This document shows, one piece after another, positions 1-5,604 of a stretch of 5,965 nt of DNA; positions within the stretch are counted from its first letter, which is position 1; the number at the start of each line of letters is the position of its first letter. The notes beneath the pieces are model-generated. The model ran no database searches and was not told the origin of the DNA. It saw nothing but the letters and a program-made list of their open reading frames with translations. Both the position numbers and the translations under genes were made by a program. The stretch is from Candidatus Omnitrophota bacterium (GTDB lineage Bacteria > Omnitrophota > Gorgyraeia > Zapsychrales > Fredricksoniimonadaceae), in contig JAGNTT010000120.1 in the NCBI GenBank assembly GCA_017987425.1, forward strand, positions 1-5,965, written 5' to 3'.

Positions 1-1
1 G

Positions 2-670
2 CTTCATGGCGATTGCCTGACGGTCACCGGAAAAACATTGCGTGAGAATTTAAAAGGCGTGAAGCCATATCCCAAGAAGCAGGAGATCATCCGTCCTCTC
101 GATAATCCGATTAAGAAAGAAAGCCATCTGGTTATCCTGTACGGCAATCTGGCTCCGGCGGGTGCGGTCGCGAAGATCAGCGGCAAGGAAGGTTTGAGTT
201 TTACCGGAACGGCACGCGTCTTTGAATCGGAAGAGTCCGCGCTTAAGAAAATTTTAGACGGTTCTATTAAAAAGGGCGACGTCATCGTTATCCGTTACGA
301 AGGTCCCCGAGGCGGTCCCGGCATGCGTGAAATGCTTTCGCCGACCTCCGCCATCATGGGCAAGGGGTTGGGTAAGGATGTCGCTTTGATTACCGACGGA
401 CGTTTTTCCGGCGGCAGCCACGGATTTGTGGTCGGCCACATCACGCCGGAAGCATACGCGGGCGGTCCTCTGGCGATCGTGAAGGACGGAGATTCCATCA
501 CGATTGATGCCCAGAGCCGTCAGATGAATTTAAATATCCCGGACAATGAAATCAAATCACGTTTGTCGTCATGGAAACAGCCTGCGCCGCGTTACACGCG
601 CGGGGTTTTGGCCAAATATGCCAAGCAGGTGAGTTCGGCGTCGGTGGGTGCGATCACCGACGGCGATTAA
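2..670 (+). CDS. ilvD: Dihydroxy-acid dehydratase, C-terminal part (5' end outside window)
   Basis: IlvD dehydrates 2,3-dihydroxyisovalerate and 2,3-dihydroxy-3-methylvalerate to the 2-keto acids that give valine, leucine and isoleucine; it is a cytosolic Fe-S enzyme. The frame is open from base 2, where it reads LHGDCLTVTGKTLREN, so the gene begins upstream; the TTG at 38 is an internal codon. About 222 residues are present, against roughly 555 to 615 for the full family, so this is mainly the C-terminal swivelling domain. Diagnostic motifs are YGNLAPAGAVAKISGKEG (about 140-193), GGPGMREMLSPTSAIMGKGL (about 311-370) and the second IlvD/Edd signature ALITDGRFSGGS (383-418), followed by HGFVVGHITPEA. 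The Fe-S ligand cysteines should lie upstream and cannot be checked. VVGHITPEA and the ending favour IlvD over 6-phosphogluconate dehydratase (Edd). The stop is TAA at 668-670, and a repeat array begins 4 bases later. Confidence 0.96.
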   Translation, partial: LHGDCLTVTGKTLRENLKGVKPYPKKQEIIRPLDNPIKKESHLVILYGNLAPAGAVAKISGKEGLSFTGTARVFESEESALKKILDGSIKKGDVIVIRYEGPRGGPGMREMLSPTSAIMGKGLGKDVALITDGRFSGGSHGFVVGHITPEAYAGGPLAIVKDGDSITIDAQSRQMNLNIPDNEIKSRLSSWKQPAPRYTRGVLAKYAKQVSSASVGAITDGD

Positions 671-674
671 ATTT

Positions 675-730
675 GTTGCTTGTTGATCGTTGTTCGTTGA
701 TAGTTGATCGTTGATAGTTGATTGTTGTTC
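675..730 (+). repeat. Eight-unit heptanucleotide tandem array (locus 1)
   Basis: The bases divide without remainder into eight 7-base units: GTTGCTT, GTTGATC, GTTGTTC, GTTGATA, GTTGATC, GTTGATA, GTTGATT, GTTGTTC. The consensus is GTTGATN with GTTGTTC as a variant. It starts 4 bases after the ilvD stop and ends just before the hairpin that precedes the four-helix-bundle gene. The 14-mer GTTGATCGTTGTTC at 682-695 recurs exactly at 5558-5571 and, reversed, at 5591-5604. Heptanucleotide arrays resembling this are known as STRR sequences in cyanobacteria; relationship to them is not implied. Confidence 0.93.
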
Positions 731-731
731 G

Positions 732-769
732 AAAGATTCCCCCAATCTTTTTAAAAAAAGGGGGGCTTT
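732..769 (+). terminator. G/C-rich hairpin after ilvD, possible terminator or start-site blocker
   Basis: AAAG (732-735) can pair with CTTT (766-769), and TCCCCC (738-743) with GGGGGG (760-765, one G-T pair). This makes a stem of about 10 pairs with a two-base bulge. The loop region holds T5 followed by A7, which may pair further. A run of five T (767-771) follows the G-rich arm, as in a rho-independent terminator, although the run is short. The same G run is the only ribosome binding site of the next gene, and the T run overlaps its TTG start. Termination of ilvD and control of translation are both possible; the sequence does not decide between them. Confidence 0.5.
759..765 (+). promoter_or_regulatory. 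Ribosome binding site supporting the TTG start at 770
   Basis: AGGGGGG lies four bases before TTG 770-772. No in-frame ATG occurs upstream in this gap, and the next in-frame ATG is at residue 41, inside the conserved core. This purine run therefore decides the start. It is also the 3' arm of the hairpin at 732-769, so it would be hidden when that hairpin folds. Confidence 0.6.
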
Positions 770-1123
770 TTGAAAATTAAAAATTTTCGTGATCTGAATA
801 TTTGGATTTTAGGCAAACAGATTATTCTGCATGTTTACGATGTCACGAAGAATTTTCCGCCTGCCGAACGTTTTGGTCTGGCTTCACAAATGCAAAGAGC
901 CGCTGTTTCAATTCCGTCCAATATTGCAGAAGGATTTAATCGTTTTCAAAATAATGAGTACAGAAGGTTTCTATATATAGCGTTGGGTTCATGTGCAGAA
1001 TTAGAAACACAGGTTGAAATTTCTTTTGATCTAAAATATATCAGCGAGGAGATTCGGAATTGTTTGATCGAAAAGATCGATCATGAGTCGAGGATGATAA
1101 CAACTTTAATCAAACGACTCTGA
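770..1123 (+). CDS. Four-helix-bundle protein of the S23 / 23S rRNA intervening-sequence family
   Basis: This 117-residue protein matches the small all-helical family first seen encoded in intervening sequences of 23S rRNA genes (Leptospira, Coxiella) and now found widely at ordinary loci. Conserved blocks are FRDLNIW (6-12), FPPAERFGL (29-37), SQMQRAAVSIPSNIAEG (39-55), and RRFLYIALGSCAELETQ (65-81). Length is normal for the family, and it has no signal peptide or membrane segment. The molecular function is unknown; relatives form ring-like oligomers, and the fold is shared with the Avd accessory protein of diversity-generating retroelements. The start is TTG. The gene is A+T-rich (about 36% G+C by hand count, while sampled 60-base lines of aroC gave 40-62%). 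It is flanked by heptamer arrays in opposite orientation, which suggests a recent arrival between ilvD and aroC. It is not inside an rRNA gene here. Confidence 0.9.
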   Translation: MKIKNFRDLNIWILGKQIILHVYDVTKNFPPAERFGLASQMQRAAVSIPSNIAEGFNRFQNNEYRRFLYIALGSCAELETQVEISFDLKYISEEIRNCLIEKIDHESRMITTLIKRL

Positions 1124-1127
1124 TTGC

Positions 1128-1155
1128 GATCAACGAGCAACGATTCCCGAACAAC
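1128..1155 (-). repeat. Four-unit heptanucleotide array, reverse orientation (locus 2)
   Basis: Read on the minus strand from 1155 down, the units are GTTGTTC, GGGAATC, GTTGCTC, GTTGATC. The 25 bases 1131-1155, reversed, match 5544-5568 at 23 of 25 positions, including the divergent GAATC unit in the same place. The array occupies almost the whole 36-base gap between the four-helix-bundle stop and the aroC ATG. Its orientation is opposite to that of locus 1, so the two bracket the four-helix-bundle gene as inverted repeats. Confidence 0.88.
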
Positions 1156-1159
1156 GCCT

Positions 1160-2227
1160 ATGGCAGGTAATACCTTCGGAGAGTTATTTCGAGTCAGCAC
1201 TTTCGGCGAAAGCCACGGGCCTGCTATCGGTCTGATTATTGACGGTGTTCCATCCAAGATTGCGTTGAACGAAGCGGATATTCAGGTTGATCTCGACCGC
1301 CGCCGTCCGGGTCAGAGCAAGATCGTGACCCAGCGCCAGGAATCCGACAAGGTTGAAATACTCTCCGGCGTTTTTGAAGGAAAAACCACCGGCACGCCGC
1401 TCGCGATGATCATCCGCAACGAAGATCAGCGCTCCAAAGATTACAGCAACATCAAAGATCTTTTTCGTCCCGGTCATGCTGATTATACCTATCTGGCCAA
1501 ATACGGCTTTCGCGATTACCGCGGAGGCGGACGTTCATCCGGACGTGAAACTGCCTGCCGTGTCGCGGCCGGCGCGGTCGCCAAAAAGATCCTCGCCAAG
1601 AATAAAGTGAGTGTCGTTGCCTACACGCTTGCGGTCGGCGACATTTACGCTGAAAAAATCGACTACAAAGTCATCGAGAAGAATCTTGTGCGCGCGCCTG
1701 ATCTGGCGGCTGCCGAGAAAATGATCAAGCTGATTGAAGAAGTCCGCAAGGACGGCGATTCGGTCGGTGGGATCATTGAAGCGGTTGTGACTAATTGCCC
1801 GCCTGGCTTGGGCGATCCGGCCTTCGATAAATTAAACGCGCGTCTGGCCTCAGCGCTTGTATCCATCGCGACCGTCAAAGGCATCGAATTCGGCGCCGGT
1901 TTCAAAGTCGCCAAAATGCGCGGTTCACAGAACAATGATGTATTTACTTCCAAGAGCGGAAAAGTCTCCACCAAAACAAACAATTCCGGCGGAATTTTAG
2001 GCGGTATTTCATCCGGCGAGCCTATTGTTTTGCGTCTTGCGCTCAAACCGCCTTCGTCGATTTCCAAATTCCAGAAAACGATCACGACCGATCTTAAAGA
2101 GACGGACGTGCAGGTTAAGGGACGCCACGATCCCTGTCTTTGTCCGCGTGTGGTTCCGGTCGTTGAGGCGATGATTGCTTTGACTCTGGTTGACTGCATG
2201 ATGATCCAGAAATCGACGGATATTTAA
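1160..2227 (+). CDS. aroC: Chorismate synthase
   Basis: AroC converts 5-enolpyruvylshikimate-3-phosphate to chorismate, the last common step of aromatic amino acid, folate and quinone synthesis. It is a cytosolic homotetramer needing reduced FMN. The protein is 355 residues, close to the E. coli enzyme, and begins MAGNTFGELFRVSTFGESHG as the family does. Motifs are GESHG (16-20, conserved His19), RRRPGQ (47-52), RPGHADYTY (103-111, conserved His106), RDYRGGGRSSGRET (118-131), RGSQNND (254-260), NNSGGILGGISSGEP (274-288) and GRHDPC (321-326). The ATG at 1160 is chosen on homology; the frame stays open back to TTG 1124, but those 12 codons are repeat sequence. No Shine-Dalgarno sequence is visible before the ATG, so translation may depend on coupling to the gene ending 36 bases upstream. 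No flavin reductase domain is fused, so FMN reduction must come from elsewhere. Confidence 0.98.
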   Translation: MAGNTFGELFRVSTFGESHGPAIGLIIDGVPSKIALNEADIQVDLDRRRPGQSKIVTQRQESDKVEILSGVFEGKTTGTPLAMIIRNEDQRSKDYSNIKDLFRPGHADYTYLAKYGFRDYRGGGRSSGRETACRVAAGAVAKKILAKNKVSVVAYTLAVGDIYAEKIDYKVIEKNLVRAPDLAAAEKMIKLIEEVRKDGDSVGGIIEAVVTNCPPGLGDPAFDKLNARLASALVSIATVKGIEFGAGFKVAKMRGSQNNDVFTSKSGKVSTKTNNSGGILGGISSGEPIVLRLALKPPSSISKFQKTITTDLKETDVQVKGRHDPCLCPRVVPVVEAMIALTLVDCMMIQKSTDI

Positions 2228-2230
2228 TAT

Positions 2231-2258
2231 GTAGGGGCGCACGGCCGTGCGCCCCTAC
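2231..2258. repeat. Perfect 28-bp palindrome between aroC and the dehydrogenase gene
   Basis: The left half is GTAGGGGCGCACGG and the right half is its exact reverse complement, so all 28 bases are symmetric. As RNA it would fold into about 12 pairs with a four-base loop. It starts 3 bases after the aroC TAA and ends 8 bases before the next ATG, filling nearly the whole 39-base gap. There is no T run after it, so it is not a standard intrinsic terminator. From memory, palindromes of the form GTAGGGGCG...CGCCCCTAC are dispersed intergenic repeats in many uncultured bacterial genomes; copy number here is unknown. Confidence 0.95.
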
Positions 2259-2266
2259 GATTCAAT

Positions 2267-3130
2267 ATGCCCAATCCGACCCCCAAAGTCATCCTCATTA
2301 CCGGCACATCCAGCGGTTTTGGATTCATCACCGCCGTGCATCTTGCCGCCAAAGGCCATCACGTCTATGCGACGATGCGCGATATGCGCAAAAAAGATTT
2401 TTTGATTTCGGAAGCCGCCAATGAAAAGGGCAAGTTAAAAGTCCTCGAGCTGGACGTCACAAAATCCGCCACTATTTCAACGGTCATTAAAACTATTGCC
2501 AGTGATCACGGATATCTGGATGCCGTGGTCAATAATGCCGGTTACGGTTTGGGCGGGTTCTTTGAAGATTTGACTGAGGAAGAAATCCGCCAGCAGATGG
2601 AAGTGAATTTCTTCGGTGTGCAGAATGTGTCGCGTGCCGTCATTCCTCTTATGCGTTCTCGGCGTAAGGGAAGGATCATCAATATTTCCAGTATCGCGGG
2701 GCTGAACGCGAGTCCTTGTTTCGGGGCTTACAATGCCAGTAAATGGGCTCTGGAAGGTTTTTCCGAAAGTCTTCATCACGAGCTCAAACTGTTTAACATC
2801 GACGTCTGCCTGATCGAGCCCGGAACGTACAAGACAAAAATATTTTTCGACAATGCGAAGTATGGGAAAAATTTTGATGATCCGAGCAGTCCGTATTTTC
2901 AGATGAGCCAGCATTTAAAGAAGTTGGTGATGGAGTATGTCCGTAAGACCGATAAAGACCCTCGCCGCATTGCCTTTATGGTTGAACAACTGATCCATCA
3001 AAAAAGTCCGCGGTTCCGCAATTTTCCGGATGCGGAAACTCAATTTTTGCTCGGGCTGCGTCGCGTCATGCCGTTCCGGATTTATGCCAAAATCATGCAA
3101 CGCGTGTTGTACAGAGATAGAATTATATAA
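2267..3130 (+). CDS. Classical short-chain dehydrogenase/reductase
   Basis: This 287-residue NAD(P)-dependent oxidoreductase has one Rossmann fold. The cofactor motif TGTSSGFG is at 12-19. Arg38 after the second strand (YATMRD) favours NADP(H). LDV at 62-64 fits the adenine-binding Asp position, NNAGYG (89-94) is the family NNAG motif, and Asn114 is the fourth catalytic residue. Ser142, Tyr155 and Lys159 (YNASK) complete the active site, followed by PG at 185-186. The C-terminal 100 residues are rich in basic and aromatic residues and resemble the substrate-cap region of 17-beta-hydroxysteroid or retinol dehydrogenase-like members; the substrate cannot be named. The ATG is 8 bases after the palindrome and has no visible Shine-Dalgarno sequence, which is unusual. 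No soluble partner gene is evident nearby, and no transmembrane segment is seen. Confidence 0.94.
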   Translation: MPNPTPKVILITGTSSGFGFITAVHLAAKGHHVYATMRDMRKKDFLISEAANEKGKLKVLELDVTKSATISTVIKTIASDHGYLDAVVNNAGYGLGGFFEDLTEEEIRQQMEVNFFGVQNVSRAVIPLMRSRRKGRIINISSIAGLNASPCFGAYNASKWALEGFSESLHHELKLFNIDVCLIEPGTYKTKIFFDNAKYGKNFDDPSSPYFQMSQHLKKLVMEYVRKTDKDPRRIAFMVEQLIHQKSPRFRNFPDAETQFLLGLRRVMPFRIYAKIMQRVLYRDRII

Positions 3131-3136
3131 ATGGGA

Positions 3137-3191
3137 GATGGTTGATAGAGGATAGTTGATGGTTACTATCTGCCATATACCATCAACCATC
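3137..3191. repeat. Inverted repeat with weak heptamer phasing (locus 3)
   Basis: GATGGTTGAT (3137-3146) is the exact reverse complement of ATCAACCATC (3182-3191). An inner alternative pairs GTTGATGGT (3155-3163) with ACCATCAAC (3179-3187), and a third pairs GATAGT (3151-3156) with ACTATC (3165-3170). From 3141 the plus strand reads in 7-base steps: GTTGATA, GAGGATA, GTTGATG, GTTACTA. The unit type matches loci 1, 2 and 4, though with more divergence. It fills most of the gap between the dehydrogenase stop and the ferredoxin ribosome binding site. No T run follows, so it is not a typical terminator. Confidence 0.8.
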
Positions 3192-3207
3192 CACGATCGC
3201 CCAGTTA

Positions 3208-3212
3208 AGGAG
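3208..3212 (+). promoter_or_regulatory. Strong ribosome binding site of the ferredoxin gene
   Basis: AGGAG in the context TAAGGAGA lies five bases before ATG 3218. It is the best Shine-Dalgarno match in the window and fixes the start of the small gene. By contrast, aroC and the dehydrogenase gene have none directly before their ATG. Confidence 0.85.
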
Positions 3213-3217
3213 ACATA

Positions 3218-3502
3218 ATGGATTCACAGCCGACACCATACCGCCGCCAGATTTTTGTCTGCACCAATGACGCCAAAGGGGAGAAGGCTTCCTGCGGCGA
3301 CCACAAGGGTGAAGATGTATTTCGCCAGCTGCGTGAAATCGCCAAGAATAAAAAACTTCATCCTGAAGTCCGGGTTGCCCAAGCCAGGTGTCTCGGTCAG
3401 TGTCAGATGGGGGTGAACATTATGATTTATCCAGAAAACATCTGGCTTAAACACGTTTCAGCCCAGGATATTCCCGCCATTGCTGAAAAATATATTCAGT
3501 AA
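3218..3502 (+). CDS. Thioredoxin-fold [2Fe-2S] ferredoxin
   Basis: This 94-residue cytosolic protein matches the thioredoxin-like [2Fe-2S] ferredoxin family (Clostridium pasteurianum/Aquifex type; the same fold forms the NuoE subunit of complex I and hydrogenase subunits). Four cysteines suited to hold the cluster are Cys15 (FVCTND), Cys26 (ASCGDHKG), Cys58 and Cys62 (ARCLGQCQMG), with spacing C-x10-C-x31-C-x3-C. The segment after the last Cys, VNIMIYPENIWLKHVSAQDI, is the usual strand and turn before the C-terminal helix. There is no fused catalytic domain, so it is likely a free electron carrier. The partner is unknown; proximity to the acyl-CoA dehydrogenase does not prove one, since such enzymes usually pass electrons to ETF. 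It has a strong ribosome binding site. Confidence 0.88.
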   Translation: MDSQPTPYRRQIFVCTNDAKGEKASCGDHKGEDVFRQLREIAKNKKLHPEVRVAQARCLGQCQMGVNIMIYPENIWLKHVSAQDIPAIAEKYIQ

Positions 3503-3550
3503 ACCCTTGCATCCCTTCCGAATAGCTCAATAAAATAGATGGCACGCTGG

Positions 3551-3579
3551 TTGCTTTTTACGAACAGGCCACCTATACT
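3551..3579 (+). promoter_or_regulatory. Candidate sigma70-type promoter for the acyl-CoA dehydrogenase gene
   Basis: TTGCTT (3551-3556) and TATACT (3574-3579) are separated by 17 bases. The -10 box matches TATAAT at 5 of 6 positions and the -35 box matches TTGACA at 3 of 6. The region downstream is A+T-rich (TTTATATAGAAT). Transcription would begin near 3586, giving a leader of about 105 bases before ATG 3693. The 190-base gap is the longest in the window and has no repeat array, which fits a true transcription start. This is by eye only. Confidence 0.45.
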
Positions 3580-3618
3580 TTATATAGAATGACATAAGTG
3601 CCTATTTACAAAGCAATT

Positions 3619-3645
3619 CCGAAAGTTCGTTTCACCCTGTTTCGG
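3619..3645. promoter_or_regulatory. Short inverted repeat in the acyl-CoA dehydrogenase leader
   Basis: CCGAAA (3619-3624) is the reverse complement of TTTCGG (3640-3645), and CGAA-AG-TTCG (3620-3629) is a smaller hyphenated palindrome overlapping the left arm. The site lies downstream of the candidate promoter and 47 bases before the ATG. It could be a regulator's operator or a weak RNA hairpin, or chance. The regulator is not known. Confidence 0.22.
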
Positions 3646-3679
3646 TTTACTATATTTCTATTATCCTTTCATTTTCGAA

Positions 3680-3687
3680 AAGGGGTG
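3680..3687 (+). promoter_or_regulatory. Ribosome binding site of the acyl-CoA dehydrogenase gene
   Basis: AAGGGGTG ends five bases before ATG 3693; the four G end seven bases before it. It supports MSMFDKN as the start over the second ATG two codons later. Confidence 0.7.
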
Positions 3688-3692
3688 TTTTA

Positions 3693-5543
3693 ATGAGCAT
3701 GTTTGACAAGAATATTAGTGAAGAAAAACGTAAATCCCTGGAATTCGCCGAAGACGCCCGCGAACAGGAGTGGAAGCACCCGAGTTTTGCCCTTAAGCTT
3801 TTTCATGGTGATGTTAATTTTAACCTCATTCATCCCTTTCCGCAGCAAACTGAAGAAGATAAAAAAGCAGGCGACGTTTATCTGGAAAAGATGGAAAAGT
3901 TTCTGCGCGAGAAACTTGATCCTAATGAGGTCGATCGCACCTATCAGATCCCCAAAGAAGTCATGGAAGGCTTGGGCAAATTAGGGGCCTTCGCCATCAA
4001 AATCCCCACGACATACGGCGGGGTAGGTTTTACCCAGGTCAATTACAACCGTGTCATGCACATGATTTCCAGCTACTGCGGTTCGACCGCGGTCTTGCTT
4101 TCCGCCCATCAGTCCATCGGTGTGCCCCAGCCTTTGAAGCTTTTCGGGACCGAAGAACAAAAGAAAAAATATCTGCCGATGTTTGCCGAAGGCAAAGTAT
4201 CGGCATTCGCGCTAACTGAACCGAGCGTCGGATCCGACCCGCGTCAGATGACGACCACCGCGACCCCGACCGAAGACGGACAACATTTCATTATTAATGG
4301 TGAAAAACTCTGGTGTACGAACGGCGTCATAGCCGACGTCTTAGTAGTCATGGCGGTAACTCCGCCCAAGATGGTCAAGGGCAAGGAGATCAAACAGATC
4401 ACCGCGTTTATCGTCGAGACCAAAACGCCCGGTTTCGAAATTGTGCACCGCTGTTCGTTCATGGGCCTTCATGGTATTCAGAACGGTCTCTTGCGATTCA
4501 AGAACGTGAAAGTCCCGCGTGAGAATATCATACTCGGCGAAGGTGAAGGGCTTAAACTCGCGCTGATGACGCTCAACACCGGTCGTTTAACGCTGCCTGC
4601 CGCCTCGACGGGTATCGGCAAATGGTGCCTTTATGTGGCACGCCAGTGGTCCACCGAACGCCAGCAGTGGGGATCGCCCATCGGCGAACATGAGGCCATA
4701 GCTCTTAAATTGAGTTATATCGCCGGCCACACATTCGCGATGGATGCGATCACATGGCTGACCTCCTTCATGGCGGATGACAAACATGCCGACATCCGCA
4801 TCGAAGCCGCGATCGCCAAATATTTCTGCACACTTCATTCGTGGAAAATCGTCGATGAGACCCTGCAGATCCGCGGAGGACAGGGTTACGAATCGTCCGA
4901 TTCTCTGAAGGCCCGCGGTGTTCACAGCTGGGCCGTTGAACGGACCATGCGGGACGTGCGTATCAACTTAATCATTGAGGGAACAAGCGAAATCATGCAC
5001 CTGTTCATCGCGCGTGAAGCGCTCGATCCTCACCTCGGACGCATGAAGCCTTTGCTCAGTCCCAAAGTACCCATCGGCGCCAAGATTGCTGCCGGGGTTA
5101 AGATGATGCTTTATTACGCCACGTGGTATCCCAAACTATGGCTTCCGTCGGTGTCTGCGCAAGGCCAGGATATCCCCGAGCCGCTCAATCATCACATGGA
5201 ATACGTGAAGGACGCGAGTAAACGTCTGGCCCGTTATATATTTCATAAAATGGCCAAATACCAGCAGAAGCTTGAAGGTAAACAGAGTATATTGAATCGA
5301 GTGGTCAGTATCGGCACAGATCTTTTCGCGATCTCGGCAAGCTGTTCCTATGCGGCGATGCTGGCTAAAAAGGGCCAGACCAATGCCGTTGATCTCGCCG
5401 ATACGTTCTGCCTGGATGCCCGCGCGAGGATTGAGACTATTTTTAGAGAAGGCAGTCAAAATCATGACGCGACCCAGCTCAAACTGGCCAAGAAAATTCT
5501 GGCTAAAGAATTTGAGTGGATGGAGAACGAAATTATTAAATAG
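3693..5543 (+). CDS. Acyl-CoA dehydrogenase, VLCAD/ACAD9-like long form
   Basis: This FAD flavoenzyme should catalyse the alpha,beta-dehydrogenation of fatty acyl-CoA, the first step of beta-oxidation, usually passing electrons to ETF. It has 616 residues, against about 380-400 for common acyl-CoA dehydrogenases. The extra length is an N-terminal segment (SFALKLFHGD...HPFP, 31-50) and a C-terminal domain from about 450, both like mitochondrial VLCAD and ACAD9. The helical N-domain spans roughly 55-170. Signature 1, ALTEPSVGSDP, is at 173-183, and the flavin-region KLWCTNG at 205-211. RGGQGY is at 394-399, and RINLIIEGTSEI (423-434) holds the probable catalytic base, Glu429, in the EGT position used by VLCAD and MCAD. 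In VLCAD the C-terminal domain mediates membrane association; here segments 460-490 and 538-558 are moderately hydrophobic, but no clear transmembrane helix is seen. Chain-length specificity is inferred from family only. The gene probably has its own promoter. Confidence 0.95.
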   Translation: MSMFDKNISEEKRKSLEFAEDAREQEWKHPSFALKLFHGDVNFNLIHPFPQQTEEDKKAGDVYLEKMEKFLREKLDPNEVDRTYQIPKEVMEGLGKLGAFAIKIPTTYGGVGFTQVNYNRVMHMISSYCGSTAVLLSAHQSIGVPQPLKLFGTEEQKKKYLPMFAEGKVSAFALTEPSVGSDPRQMTTTATPTEDGQHFIINGEKLWCTNGVIADVLVVMAVTPPKMVKGKEIKQITAFIVETKTPGFEIVHRCSFMGLHGIQNGLLRFKNVKVPRENIILGEGEGLKLALMTLNTGRLTLPAASTGIGKWCLYVARQWSTERQQWGSPIGEHEAIALKLSYIAGHTFAMDAITWLTSFMADDKHADIRIEAAIAKYFCTLHSWKIVDETLQIRGGQGYESSDSLKARGVHSWAVERTMRDVRINLIIEGTSEIMHLFIAREALDPHLGRMKPLLSPKVPIGAKIAAGVKMMLYYATWYPKLWLPSVSAQGQDIPEPLNHHMEYVKDASKRLARYIFHKMAKYQQKLEGKQSILNRVVSIGTDLFAISASCSYAAMLAKKGQTNAVDLADTFCLDARARIETIFREGSQNHDATQLKLAKKILAKEFEWMENEIIK

Positions 5544-5604
5544 GTTGTTCGTGAATCGTTGATCGTTGTTCATACGAGCAACGATCTAACGAACAACGAT
5601 CAAC
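5544..5604. repeat. Heptamer arrays arranged as a 16-bp inverted repeat (locus 4)
   Basis: The plus arm reads GTTGTTC, GTGAATC, GTTGATC, GTTGTTC (5544-5571). The minus arm, from 5604 down, reads GTTGATC, GTTGTTC, GTTAGATC (8 bases), GTTGCTC. TCGTTGATCGTTGTTC (5556-5571) is the exact reverse complement of 5591-5606, with 19 bases between. A competing shorter pairing joins GATCGTTG (5561-5568) to CAACGATC (5579-5586). It begins 1 base after the acyl-CoA dehydrogenase stop and ends 9 bases before the next ATG. There is no T run after the stem, so it is not a typical intrinsic terminator. Confidence 0.92.

Noticed and set aside
675..730. CRISPR array
   Set aside because: Units are 7 bases with no unique spacers and no cas genes nearby; it is a simple tandem heptamer array.
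770..1123. Diversity-generating retroelement accessory gene (Avd)
   Set aside because: The fold is related, but no reverse transcriptase, template repeat or variable-repeat target gene is present, and the sequence blocks are those of the S23 family.
1663..2199. Long minus-strand reading frame within aroC
   Set aside because: It lies wholly inside a conserved gene, has no recognisable motif and no ribosome binding site; it is a by-product of codon bias.
770..2227. Fusion of the four-helix-bundle protein with AroC by stop readthrough
   Set aside because: Both genes share a frame with one TGA between them, but nothing suggests recoding. AroC has a normal family start at 1160 and the linker is repeat sequence.
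3625..3653. Second promoter with -10 box TACTAT at 3648-3653
   Set aside because: No -35-like hexamer occurs at 16-18 bases upstream, and it would leave a very short leader; the pair at 3551-3579 fits better.
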